From an uncultured bacterium (GTDB lineage Bacteria > Actinomycetota > UBA4738 > HRBIN12): a stretch of DNA of 9,477 nucleotides. Of this stretch, positions 1-6,437 are shown piece by piece (positions within the stretch are counted from its first letter, which is position 1; each line of letters begins with the position of its first letter). Location of the stretch: positions 1-9,477 of the forward strand of contig CALGFI010000082.1 in assembly GCA_937881155.1 (NCBI GenBank), written 5' to 3'. The notes under the pieces were generated by a model, which was given only the letters and a program-made list of their open reading frames with translations, was not told the DNA's origin and did not search any database. Both the position numbers and the translations under genes were made by a program.

Positions 1-194
1 GAGACTTCTTCGTGTACCCGGCAATACGCCTCGTCGACTTGACGATTCTGTCCCATCGCACTCCTACATCGCCACGCCGGACCGTGGAGTTGAGCCCAGG
101 TGCTGCGGCGAACCACCACGCCTTCTGTCCGCTGGACGTCTGTGATTCGGTCGATGTTGGCACGCGTTCGGAGGACACGAGGCGACGTGGTGCA

Positions 195-214
195 GCTGGT
201 CAAGTCTGACCGGC
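195..214 (-). terminator. Hairpin just past the acyl-CoA synthetase stop codon, possible terminator
   Basis: Seen: on the plus strand GCTGGTCA, a 4-base loop (AGTC) and TGACCGGC form an 8-pair stem with one G-U wobble. It begins 5 bases after the TGA of the leftward acyl-CoA synthetase gene. No T-run follows it in the leftward direction, so it is not a canonical intrinsic terminator. Hairpins without a U-tract do occur at operon ends in high-GC actinobacteria. Inference: it ends or stabilises the 3' end of the oxidoreductase/synthetase transcript. Confidence 0.4.
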
Positions 215-219
215 GAGCA

Positions 220-2322
220 TCAGCGTCTAGGTAGCACCAGCGCGTCCACCGCGACGCATCCCTCGGGTCCACACATCACCGGGTTCACGTCGAGAGCCTC
301 GAGGCGGTCGCCGAGATCGTGCGCGAGCCACGACAGGCCGACGATGGCGTTCACCAACGCGTCGACGTCGGCGGGCGGCTGGCCGCGAACGCCGTCGAGC
401 AGCGGACGAACCCTGAGCTCGTCCACGAGCCGGCGCGCGCGCACACCATCGAGCGGTGGTAGTGCCAGACGGCGGTCCTTCAGCACCTCGACGAGAACGC
501 CCCCTGCGGCGACGAGGACGAGCGGCCCGAACTGCGCGTCCCTCACGATCCCCAGGTGGATCTCCACGCCGGGCGGCGCCATCGCCGCGACGGTGACGCG
601 TCGTCCGAGCCGTCCCGAGAGCTCCGCGTACGAATCGATCAGCGACTGCCGGTCAACGACGCCGAGACGCACACCGCCGACATCGGACTTGTGCGAGATC
701 CCCGGCATCGCGGTCTTGAGCGCGACCGGATAACCAAGCGCTTCGGCGGCACTCGCCGCGGCATCCGCCCCGTCCGCCCGGACGGAGGCAACCGCTGAGA
801 CTCCATAGGTCCGCAGAAGCTCGAACGCCTCGACCTCGTCGAACGGCTCACCGCTGGCCATCCGTCTCGCCCACTCGTTCCGCGTCGAGGCGGCGACAGG
901 TGATGGCGCCATGACCGGCGGCAGCGCCCGGTGGTCACGATGGTCGAACAGGTGCCGGAACGCCGCGAGACCCGTCAGCGTTCCCTCGAGCACTGTAGCT
1001 CCCACGTCGTTGAGGCGTTGCGCATCCGACCGGTCGATGCCGCTCGCGAAGTTCGACATCATCGCCATCGGCTTGTCGGTATCCGCCCACACGTCGAGGA
1101 ACGACGCGATATAGCCCTCCTCCGGATCATCCTCGGTGGTGATGTCGACCGTGAACGCGAGCGCGGCCACGTTGGGGTCGTCGAGCAACGCGCGCTCGCA
1201 TCCGGTGATCACGGCGAACGCCTCCCGACCCGTTCCCCAGAAGTCCACCGGGTTCACCGGCGGAAGCCCCGGATCGAGTAACCCTTCGAGCCGCTTCGAC
1301 GTCTCGTCGGAGATCTCGGCCAGCGGCACGCCTACTGCGGCGGCGGCGTCGACGAGCATCGCGCGCTCGCCGCCCGAGTCGTGAACCGACGCAAGCGCGC
1401 CCGGCCCCGCGCGGCGTCCGGCCACGAACAGCGCGAGCGCGTCGCCGAGCTCGTCGAGCGTCTCGACGCGGTGCACGTTGTCCGCGCGGAACAGCGCTTC
1501 GTACGCGCCGTCCTCGCCCGCCAGCGCTCCAGAGTGCGATGCGACGAGGCGGCGCGTGAGCTCTTCACGCCCGACCTTGAGCGCGATGACCGGGACGTCG
1601 TGCTCGTTCGCCACCGCCATCGCCTCGCGGAAGCCGATGGGATCACGGACCGTCTCGATGAACAGTCCGATCGCGCGTGTGCTCTCCAGGCTGAGCGCGT
1701 AGCGCATGTAGTCGGTCGCCGTCGTCACAAACTCCTGCCCGGCCGAAACCGCGATGTTGAACCGCAACGACCGATCGTTGTGCAGGAGGGCTGCGTACGC
1801 CGACCCGGAATGACTGATGAACGCGATCGGTCCCGGTTCGAGTGCCTCTGGCTCGTACCAGCCGGTGGCACGCAGGCCGCGCTCGACGTTGACGAATCCC
1901 ATGCAGTTCCCGCCGCAGATGGCCATCCCGGCGTCGTGGGCGATCTTCGTGAGGCGCTCCGTGAGCGGCTCGCCGTCGCCTGGCTCCTCGTGTCCGCTCG
2001 CGTAGATGACCGCGGACGCCACGCCCGCGTCGGCACACGCCGTGAGCGTCTCCTCGAGCAGGGCATTCGACAAGGCGATCACCGCCAGGTCGACCGCCTC
2101 GGGCACGTCGCCGATCGAGCCGTAACAGCGGTGACCCTCGAGCTCGTCGTACTTGGGGTTCACGGGGAAGACGGCGCCATCGAAGCGGCCCTTGCGGAGC
2201 TCGACGAGCGTTTGATGTCCCGGCGTTCCCTCTCGCGCGCTCGCGCCGATCACCGCGACCGAACGCGCCTCGAGCATCCGCTCGAGCGCGCTGCGCCCCT
2301 GTTCCGCACGCGCCCCGGTCAC
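220..2322 (-). CDS. Acyl-CoA synthetase, ADP-forming (NDP-forming) type, fused alpha-beta
   Basis: A 700-residue protein with the layout of ADP-forming acetate/acyl-CoA synthetases. These join a carboxylic acid to CoA using ATP, giving ADP and phosphate through a phosphohistidine. Seen in order: a CoA-binding Rossmann domain (about 13-120, starting LEARSVAVIGAS); succinyl-CoA-ligase-like domains with ISHSGS at 169-174 and SHSGALAG at 262-269, whose His263 matches the phosphohistidine of this family; and a C-terminal ATP-grasp domain (about 485-700) with SHKSDVGGV at 543-551, FGPLVLVAAGG at 598-608 and ALDVNPVM at 676-683. All key residues seem intact. It starts at a GTG 10 bases after the oxidoreductase stop, with no clear Shine-Dalgarno; an ATG at 2277 would remove conserved N-terminal residues. 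It is therefore the second gene of an operon. The acid substrate cannot be read from the sequence. Neighbours suggest a catabolic carboxylate feeding an acyl-CoA dehydrogenase. Confidence 0.9.
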   Translation of the reverse strand: MTGARAEQGRSALERMLEARSVAVIGASAREGTPGHQTLVELRKGRFDGAVFPVNPKYDELEGHRCYGSIGDVPEAVDLAVIALSNALLEETLTACADAGVASAVIYASGHEEPGDGEPLTERLTKIAHDAGMAICGGNCMGFVNVERGLRATGWYEPEALEPGPIAFISHSGSAYAALLHNDRSLRFNIAVSAGQEFVTTATDYMRYALSLESTRAIGLFIETVRDPIGFREAMAVANEHDVPVIALKVGREELTRRLVASHSGALAGEDGAYEALFRADNVHRVETLDELGDALALFVAGRRAGPGALASVHDSGGERAMLVDAAAAVGVPLAEISDETSKRLEGLLDPGLPPVNPVDFWGTGREAFAVITGCERALLDDPNVAALAFTVDITTEDDPEEGYIASFLDVWADTDKPMAMMSNFASGIDRSDAQRLNDVGATVLEGTLTGLAAFRHLFDHRDHRALPPVMAPSPVAASTRNEWARRMASGEPFDEVEAFELLRTYGVSAVASVRADGADAAASAAEALGYPVALKTAMPGISHKSDVGGVRLGVVDRQSLIDSYAELSGRLGRRVTVAAMAPPGVEIHLGIVRDAQFGPLVLVAAGGVLVEVLKDRRLALPPLDGVRARRLVDELRVRPLLDGVRGQPPADVDALVNAIVGLSWLAHDLGDRLEALDVNPVMCGPEGCVAVDALVLPRR

Positions 2323-2332
2323 CGCGCGAAGG

Positions 2333-3952
2333 CTACTTCGTGGACGCGACCGAACGGTCCCTCTTCGCCTGACGGAACGCCTGCCAGCCGGGGATGCCGC
2401 AGACGCCGCCGCCGGCGTGGGTCGCCGACGACCCGTGGTACAGGCCGTGAATGGGCGTTCGGTAGTCGGCGTACCCCGGCGCCGGCCGCATGTGGAACAG
2501 CTGGTCCACCGACAGCTCGCCGTGGAAGATGTTGCCGCCGATCAGGCCGAGCTCCTGCTCCATGTCGTACGGCCCGATGATCTGCCGTTCGATCACCGAC
2601 GACTTGAAGTTCGGCGCGAGCTCGGTGTACAGGTCGACGATCCGGTCGGCGTACTGCTCGAGCTCGTCCCGGTGCGGCTCGTCGACCCAGTCGTCCGGTA
2701 CCCACTGGGTGAACATCGAGAAGTTGTGGACGCCCTCGGGCATGAGCGTCGGGTCGAGCGTCGTGGGGATCACGCCGTCGACGAACGGCCGCTCCGACGC
2801 CTTCCGCAGGAAGTGCGCGTCCTGGAACGCCTTCTCGGCGAAGTCCGCGCTGAAGCAGAGCTCGACGGAGCCCGTGTGGTGGTCCTGCAGGTTCTTCCCC
2901 GGATCGGCGATGAAGTCTGGCAGCTCGCTGATGGCGAAGTTGATCTTCACGACGCCGCTGCGGGTCCGCCAGTTGCGGATGTCACGGACGAAGTCCGCGG
3001 GCAGGTCGGTCTCGTCGATCAGCTTCAGGAACGCGATCTTGGGGTGGACCGTCGTCACGACGACGGGCGCTCGGAGCTCCTCACCGTTCTCGAGGGCAAC
3101 GCCGACGGTCCGACCGTCGCGAACGAGGATCTTCCCGACGCGGGCGTCCGTGCGGATCTCCGCGCCGAACGACTCGGCGGCGCGACGGCACGCGTCCGAG
3201 ACGGCGCCCATGCCGCCGCGCTGGTACCCCCACGAGCCGAGGTGACCGTCGCCGACGTCGCCGATCGAGTGATGGAGCATGACGTACGCCGTTCCGGGCG
3301 AATCGGGACCGGCCCACGTGCCGATCACGCCGTTCACGGTGAGCATGCCCTTCACCGGATCCGATTCGAACCACTCGTTGAGCAGGTCCGAGACGCTCAT
3401 CGTGAACAGCTTCGTCACGTCGCCCACGCCGCGGATGCCGAGTCCGCGGGTCTTCCACGCCACGCGAAGCTGCTCCAGCAGGTCGCGTACGCGCATCGAC
3501 CCCAGTCGTGGCGGCACTTGAAGGAGGAGCGGGCCGAGCACGTCCGCGACGCCCGAGAGCCACGCGTCCCACTTGGGCATGGTCTCGGCGTCCTTCTTGG
3601 AGAACTGCGAGATCGATTCGTAGTTCTTCTTGGCATCGTCGGCGTACAGCTTGATCGCGCGTCCGTCCGGATAGGCCTGGTAGTACGGGCCGAACGGCGT
3701 GACTTCGTAGCCGTGCCGATCGAGTTGGAGCTCGCGGATGATCGTCGGCGGCATCAGGCTCATGACGTACGAGTAGGTGGTGACCTTGAAGTCGGGGTGC
3801 TCCGGCCACGGGCTGCTCGTGTCGGCCGCACCCCCCGTCTTGTTCCGCGCTTCAAGGACGACGGTCCGCGCTCCGGCCTTGGCGAAGAACCCCGCGCTGA
3901 TGAGGCCGTTGTGGCCTCCGCCGATGACGATGGCGTCGTAGACGTTCGACAT
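2333..3952 (-). CDS. FAD-dependent oxidoreductase, PYROXD2 / phytoene-desaturase-like family
   Basis: A 539-residue flavoprotein. Seen: an N-terminal FAD-binding Rossmann fold with GGGHNG at residues 11-16, the VVLEARNKTGGAA segment ending near 44, and a C-terminal flavin-contact segment HAGGGVCGIPG at about 512-522, as in CrtI-type desaturases and the PYROXD2 group. There is no signal peptide or membrane helix. The start chosen is the ATG at 3952, which places the dinucleotide fold at the N-terminus and has GGAGGGAG upstream. An in-frame start at 3988 is possible but adds a non-conserved leader and would sit inside the predicted promoter. It is the first gene of a two-gene operon with the acyl-CoA synthetase, divergent from tetR. 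The promoter contains one copy of the shared operator. The family oxidises C-C or C-N bonds with FAD, but members of this subgroup mostly have no assigned substrate. No carotenoid genes are nearby, so a desaturase of carotenoids is unlikely. Confidence 0.88.
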   Translation of the reverse strand: MSNVYDAIVIGGGHNGLISAGFFAKAGARTVVLEARNKTGGAADTSSPWPEHPDFKVTTYSYVMSLMPPTIIRELQLDRHGYEVTPFGPYYQAYPDGRAIKLYADDAKKNYESISQFSKKDAETMPKWDAWLSGVADVLGPLLLQVPPRLGSMRVRDLLEQLRVAWKTRGLGIRGVGDVTKLFTMSVSDLLNEWFESDPVKGMLTVNGVIGTWAGPDSPGTAYVMLHHSIGDVGDGHLGSWGYQRGGMGAVSDACRRAAESFGAEIRTDARVGKILVRDGRTVGVALENGEELRAPVVVTTVHPKIAFLKLIDETDLPADFVRDIRNWRTRSGVVKINFAISELPDFIADPGKNLQDHHTGSVELCFSADFAEKAFQDAHFLRKASERPFVDGVIPTTLDPTLMPEGVHNFSMFTQWVPDDWVDEPHRDELEQYADRIVDLYTELAPNFKSSVIERQIIGPYDMEQELGLIGGNIFHGELSVDQLFHMRPAPGYADYRTPIHGLYHGSSATHAGGGVCGIPGWQAFRQAKRDRSVASTK

Positions 3953-3987
3953 GTGGTGCGTTCTCCCTCCGGCTGGTTCTGGCGCCA

Positions 3988-4016
3988 ATCCTGGCGAAGT
4001 TTGAACGGTCAGTCAA
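3988..4016 (-). promoter_or_regulatory. Predicted promoter of the oxidoreductase/acyl-CoA synthetase operon
   Basis: Reading leftward, TTGACT (4016-4011) lies 17 bases from CAGGAT (3993-3988), a reasonable -35/-10 pair for a housekeeping sigma factor. Transcription would start near 3981, leaving a leader of about 30 bases that contains GGAGGGAG before the ATG at 3952. The -35 hexamer lies inside the operator at 4001-4016, so a bound repressor would block it directly. This is a prediction from base patterns only, and the -10 box deviates at its first base. Confidence 0.5.
4001..4016. promoter_or_regulatory. Operator copy 1 (TTGAACGGTCAGTCAA)
   Basis: One of four copies of a 16-base inverted repeat, with outer arms TTGA and TCAA and an imperfect centre. 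It overlaps the -35 box of the leftward oxidoreductase promoter. It shares TTGAACGG and the trailing TCA with the copies at 4071-4086 (read in reverse), 6413-6428 and 7523-7538. Half-sites of this TGAAC type are common for TetR-family repressors, and a tetR gene starts about 120 bases to the right. Inference: a binding site for that regulator. Confidence 0.6.
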
Positions 4017-4036
4017 GCCGCGACGCGCCGGCCCTC

Positions 4037-4059
4037 GGGTTGACATCGCTGCTCAACCC
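4037..4059. repeat. Inverted repeat GGGTTGA-N9-TCAACCC over the tetR promoter
   Basis: Two perfect 7-base arms, GGGTTGA (4037-4043) and TCAACCC (4053-4059), separated by 9 bases. The left arm contains most of the tetR -35 hexamer TTGACA and the right arm lies in the promoter spacer. It differs in sequence and spacing from the 16-base operator family. It could be a site for a second regulator, a lower-affinity site for the same TetR protein, or chance. It lies upstream of the predicted transcription start, so it is unlikely to act as an RNA hairpin in the tetR message. Confidence 0.45.
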
Positions 4060-4067
4060 CGTAGAGT
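4040..4067 (+). promoter_or_regulatory. Predicted tetR promoter
   Basis: A perfect -35 hexamer TTGACA (4040-4045) is followed after 16 bases by TAGAGT (4062-4067), which fits the TANNNT -10 pattern usual in actinobacteria. Transcription would start about 4073-4075, inside operator copy 2 (4071-4086). This is the best-matching promoter in the window. It would give an untranslated leader of about 60 bases before the ATG at 4134. Confidence 0.6.
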
Positions 4068-4070
4068 CGG

Positions 4071-4086
4071 CTGAACTGCCGTTCAA
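4071..4086. promoter_or_regulatory. Operator copy 2, across the predicted tetR transcription start
   Basis: CTGAACTGCCGTTCAA on the plus strand; its reverse complement TTGAACGGCAGTTCAG matches the other copies. The arms TGAAC and GTTCA are perfect inverted repeats around four bases. Its centre is 70 bases from the centre of copy 1. It covers the predicted +1 of the tetR promoter, a position that fits repression of the regulator by its own product. Confidence 0.62.
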
Positions 4087-4123
4087 GTCGGCGCACGGGA
4101 CGGCTCGTGACTGTACGGCGTTC

Positions 4124-4128
4124 AGGAG
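4124..4128 (+). promoter_or_regulatory. Ribosome binding site that fixes the tetR start
   Basis: AGGAG lies 5 bases before the ATG at 4134. The alternative in-frame GTG at 4107 has no such site and would only add nine residues ahead of the conserved N-terminal arm. Confidence 0.7.
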
Positions 4129-4133
4129 CGCGG

Positions 4134-4766
4134 ATGGCGACGAACCGGCAGACGAAGGACCGCCACCAGGAGATCCTCGACGCGGCGGCTCGCGTCATCA
4201 CCGAGCGCGGGCTTGCGGAAACACGGATCTCCGACGTCGCCGAGCAGGCGGGGGTCTCGCCGGGACTGATCCTGTACTACTTCGAGTCGAAGGACCGGCT
4301 GCTGGCCGAGGCGCTCACGTTCGCGAACGACCAGTTCTACCTGCGGACGTCGCGAGAGATCCGCCGCTTGCCGAGCGCCGTCGACCAGCTCAGACGGCTC
4401 ATCGACCTCTCGGTTCCGGGGTACCTCCCCGAGTACGAGCGCCTCGACGAGTGGGCGCTGTGGATCGAGGTCTGGGTTCGCGCGCTTCGCGACAAGGAGA
4501 TGGCCAAGGACCGCGAGGTCCTCGACGAACGGTGGCGTTCACAGATCGCCGACATCATCCGAAACGGGCGCTCGTCGGGCGAGTTCGGCTCGACCGAGGA
4601 CGTCGATGAGCTCGCGCTGCGGCTCGCGTCGCTGATCGACGGCCTCGCGATCCAGGTCGTGATGAACGATTCCAAGGTGACCCCCGAGCGGATGCATCGG
4701 GCTTGCATGCACGTCGCCGCGCACGAGCTCGGGTTCGAGTTCGCCAAGTCGGACGTGTCGCCCTGA
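4134..4766 (+). CDS. TetR-family transcriptional regulator (BetI-like type)
   Basis: A 210-residue protein of usual TetR length. Seen: helix 1 (about 10-25, EILDAAARVITERG) and the helix-turn-helix at about 32-51 (ISDVAEQAGVSPGLILYYF) followed by SKDRLL, the hallmark of the family. The C-terminal ligand-binding and dimerisation half has a WALWIEVWVRALRD segment near 107-120, resembling the BetI/TetR_C group. The start is set by AGGAG ahead of the ATG at 4134. It is divergent from the oxidoreductase operon and convergent with the DinB-like gene, with only 9 bases between the stops. Its predicted promoter is overlapped by operator copy 2 and three more copies precede neighbouring operons, so it is inferred to be the local repressor of the whole cluster and of itself. 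TetR proteins normally release DNA on binding a small ligand; here that would be the pathway substrate or an acyl-CoA intermediate, which is not identifiable. Confidence 0.93.
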   Translation: MATNRQTKDRHQEILDAAARVITERGLAETRISDVAEQAGVSPGLILYYFESKDRLLAEALTFANDQFYLRTSREIRRLPSAVDQLRRLIDLSVPGYLPEYERLDEWALWIEVWVRALRDKEMAKDREVLDERWRSQIADIIRNGRSSGEFGSTEDVDELALRLASLIDGLAIQVVMNDSKVTPERMHRACMHVAAHELGFEFAKSDVSP

Positions 4767-4775
4767 CGCGTGCGG

Positions 4776-5216
4776 CTAGGCGGGAGCGGAGAACCGCTCG
4801 AGATCAGCTCGGTGCTCGTCGTAATGGTCGTACGTCTCGTCGGCGAGCTCCTCGACGGCGCGCTCGTCGACGTTCGGCAGTGCGTTCCATCCTTCGACGA
4901 CGAGCTCCCGCGCGGACATCAGTCCCCGGAACACGGCGTCGATCGTCATGCCGTGGGCCTGCGCCGCGAGCTCCTCGTTCCGCTCGTCGACGGTCTGCTC
5001 CGAGGCCGGCTCGACCTCCCCTCGCGCGAATCGCTCGAGGTTCCGGGCGCACTTCTGCAGCCAGCCGGCCATGTGCCACAGGAGCTCCTTGACCGACCAC
5101 CCGGGAAGGATGCCTTCCTCCTCCCACCGCTCGCGCGGGATCCGCTCGAGCGCGCTCGCGAACGCCGCCCACGATTCGGCCTCGCGAGCCGCCTGCTCCG
5201 TCCGTAGATCGCTCAT
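4776..5216 (-). CDS. DinB-like four-helix metal-binding protein
   Basis: A 146-residue protein that looks like a member of the DinB / mycothiol-dependent maleylpyruvate isomerase N-domain superfamily. Seen: the family signature around PGWSVKELLWHMAGW (38-52) with His48, and a later helix with HYDEH giving His131 and His135. Together these form the three-histidine metal site typical of the fold. No signal peptide or membrane segment is visible. The ATG at 5216 overlaps the TGA of the acyl-CoA dehydrogenase (ATGA), so translation is probably coupled. An open frame extends further upstream within the dehydrogenase gene but shows no family similarity and is not used. Members include thiol-dependent transferases and isomerases that use bacillithiol or mycothiol, and many of unknown function. 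Here a thiol-dependent step or detoxification beside the dehydrogenase is possible, but its role is not established. Confidence 0.8.
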   Translation of the reverse strand: MSDLRTEQAAREAESWAAFASALERIPRERWEEEGILPGWSVKELLWHMAGWLQKCARNLERFARGEVEPASEQTVDERNEELAAQAHGMTIDAVFRGLMSARELVVEGWNALPNVDERAVEELADETYDHYDEHRADLERFSAPA

Positions 5217-6391
5217 CCGGTCAGCGTCTGCACGCCGCGCTTGGCGAGCTGGTCGGCGATGATGTTCCGCTGGATCTCCGACGTTCCTTCCCAGATCCTG
5301 TCGACGCGCAGCTCGCGGTAGAACCGCTCGGCGACGTTCTCGCGCATGTAGCCTCGACCTCCGAAGATCTGCAGGGCGCGGTCCGCGACCCGGTTGGCCA
5401 TCTCGCTGGCGTAGAGCTTGGCCATCGAGCACTGCGCGTGCTGCACCTTCACATCCACGCCGCGATCGATGTTCTTCGCCAGCTCGTAGGTCATCAAACG
5501 AGATGCCCACAGCTCGGTGAGCGAGTCGGCAAGCATGTGCTGGATCGCCTGGAACTCGATGATCGGGCTGCCGAACTGGACGCGCTCCTTCGCGAACGAG
5601 GTCGCCTCCTCGATCAGTCGTTCCATGGCGCCACAGCACCGCGCGGCGATCATGAGCCGTTCGTACCGGAACCACGCGTAGGTGAAGTCGAGGCCGTCGC
5701 CTTCCTCACCGATCAGATGAGACGCTGGGACCCGGACGTCCTCGAACGCCAGCGTCGCGTGCGAGTCGGAGTACGTGTGCGAGTACTTCGGCTCTCGGAC
5801 GAGTCGCACACCCGGCGTGTCCTTGTCGACGAAGAACATCGCGTGCGCGCCGGCGTTCGGACCGTCGGCGATCTTGGCCTGGAAGAAGATGTACTCGGAC
5901 GTGTTGTACGACGTCACGTGCCACTTGACGCCGTTCAAGACGTACTCGTCGCCGTCGCGTCGCGCCGTCGCCCTGATCGAGTCGACGTCGGAACCCGCGT
6001 CCTCCTCCGTGATCGCGTAGCACTCGCGGACCTCGCCGCGGATGCTGGGCACGATCCATCGGTCGAGCTGCTCATCGGAGACGACGTCGGGCGCCCACCC
6101 CGGCGGGGTGTGCACGCACCAGCCGAGACCGTTCGTCACCCGACCGATCTGCTCGGAGACGAGGACCTGCTGGAGCGTCGTCATCCCGGTCCCGCCGAGC
6201 TCCTTCGGCATGTTCATCGAGTAGAACCCCAGCTCGAGGGCCATCTCGTGATGCCGTTCCCGTACGCCATCGGGTAGTCGGCCCTCGTTCATCTCGGCCT
6301 CGACCTCGTGCGGGATCAGTTCCTCGTCGACGAACCGCCGAGCGCGGTCCTGGATCTCGTGCTCCTCGTCGGACAGCGGATACGTGCTCAC
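5213..6391 (-). CDS. Acyl-CoA dehydrogenase
   Basis: A 392-residue flavoenzyme of normal family length that introduces a 2,3-double bond into an acyl-CoA and passes electrons to electron-transfer flavoprotein. Seen: an N-terminal helical domain (about 1-120); the FAD/substrate segment CYAITEEDAGSD at 124-135 followed by LNGVKWHVTS; a C-terminal domain with the RVQFGSPIIEFQAIQHMLAD segment; a GGRGYMRE loop; and IWEGTSEIQRN near 366-376, where Glu368 occupies the usual catalytic-base position. The start is a GTG at 6391 with no Shine-Dalgarno, but a TATGCT -10 element 6 bases upstream suggests a leaderless message. Its 3' end overlaps the DinB-like gene by 4 bases. Operator copy 3 lies at the -35 position. 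Chain length or branching of the substrate cannot be told. The acyl-CoA synthetase in the first operon could supply it. Confidence 0.95.
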   Translation of the reverse strand: MSTYPLSDEEHEIQDRARRFVDEELIPHEVEAEMNEGRLPDGVRERHHEMALELGFYSMNMPKELGGTGMTTLQQVLVSEQIGRVTNGLGWCVHTPPGWAPDVVSDEQLDRWIVPSIRGEVRECYAITEEDAGSDVDSIRATARRDGDEYVLNGVKWHVTSYNTSEYIFFQAKIADGPNAGAHAMFFVDKDTPGVRLVREPKYSHTYSDSHATLAFEDVRVPASHLIGEEGDGLDFTYAWFRYERLMIAARCCGAMERLIEEATSFAKERVQFGSPIIEFQAIQHMLADSLTELWASRLMTYELAKNIDRGVDVKVQHAQCSMAKLYASEMANRVADRALQIFGGRGYMRENVAERFYRELRVDRIWEGTSEIQRNIIADQLAKRGVQTLTG

Positions 6392-6397
6392 GGCGAA

Positions 6398-6403
6398 AGC
6401 ATA
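6398..6403 (-). promoter_or_regulatory. Predicted -10 box of the acyl-CoA dehydrogenase operon (leaderless)
   Basis: Reading leftward, TATGCT (6403-6398) is followed by exactly six bases and then the GTG start at 6391. This is the spacing expected when transcription begins at the first base of the start codon, and the pattern fits the TANNNT leaderless promoters common in actinobacteria. No convincing -35 hexamer is visible; that position is taken up by operator copy 3. Confidence 0.55.
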
Positions 6404-6412
6404 TCCCGCGTG

Positions 6413-6428
6413 TTGAACGGTGATTCAG
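6413..6428. promoter_or_regulatory. Operator copy 3 (TTGAACGGTGATTCAG)
   Basis: This copy lies in the 46-base gap between the acyl-CoA dehydrogenase start and the stop of the PLP enzyme. Relative to a transcription start at 6391 it covers about -22 to -37, overlapping the -35 zone. Arms TGAA and TTCA are inverted repeats. It shares its first eight bases with copy 1 and with the reverse of copy 2. Confidence 0.6.
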
Positions 6429-6437
6429 CGCGGAACG

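Noticed and set aside
12..209. A 65-codon open frame at the left edge
   Set aside because: There is no ribosome site, no recognisable motif, and its end contains the hairpin downstream of the synthetase. I see no supportable gene in 1-219.
220..2322. Possibility that the synthetase is a DddX-type DMSP lyase, given a TetR neighbour
   Set aside because: DddX belongs to the same broad superfamily, but nothing visible here (no adjacent betaine/DMSP transporter, no diagnostic residues I can confirm) separates it from ordinary acyl-CoA synthetases.
1381..2580. A 399-codon open frame on the plus strand
   Set aside because: It is a shadow of the acyl-CoA synthetase and the 3' end of the oxidoreductase; no protein family is recognisable.
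4525..4542. A GAACGG...GTTCA-like sequence inside tetR
   Set aside because: The spacing between half sites differs from the four intergenic copies and it lies in coding sequence, so it is probably chance.
2417..4609. A 730-codon open frame on the plus strand
   Set aside because: It runs antisense through the oxidoreductase gene and into tetR in another frame, is rich in Arg, Val and Asp, and has no recognisable family. It is a by-product of high GC at third codon positions.
5217..5675. N-terminal extension of the DinB-like frame into the acyl-CoA dehydrogenase gene
   Set aside because: The extra 153 residues are antisense-free but out of frame with the real dehydrogenase coding sequence and lack any DinB similarity. 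The ATGA junction at 5216 explains the true start.
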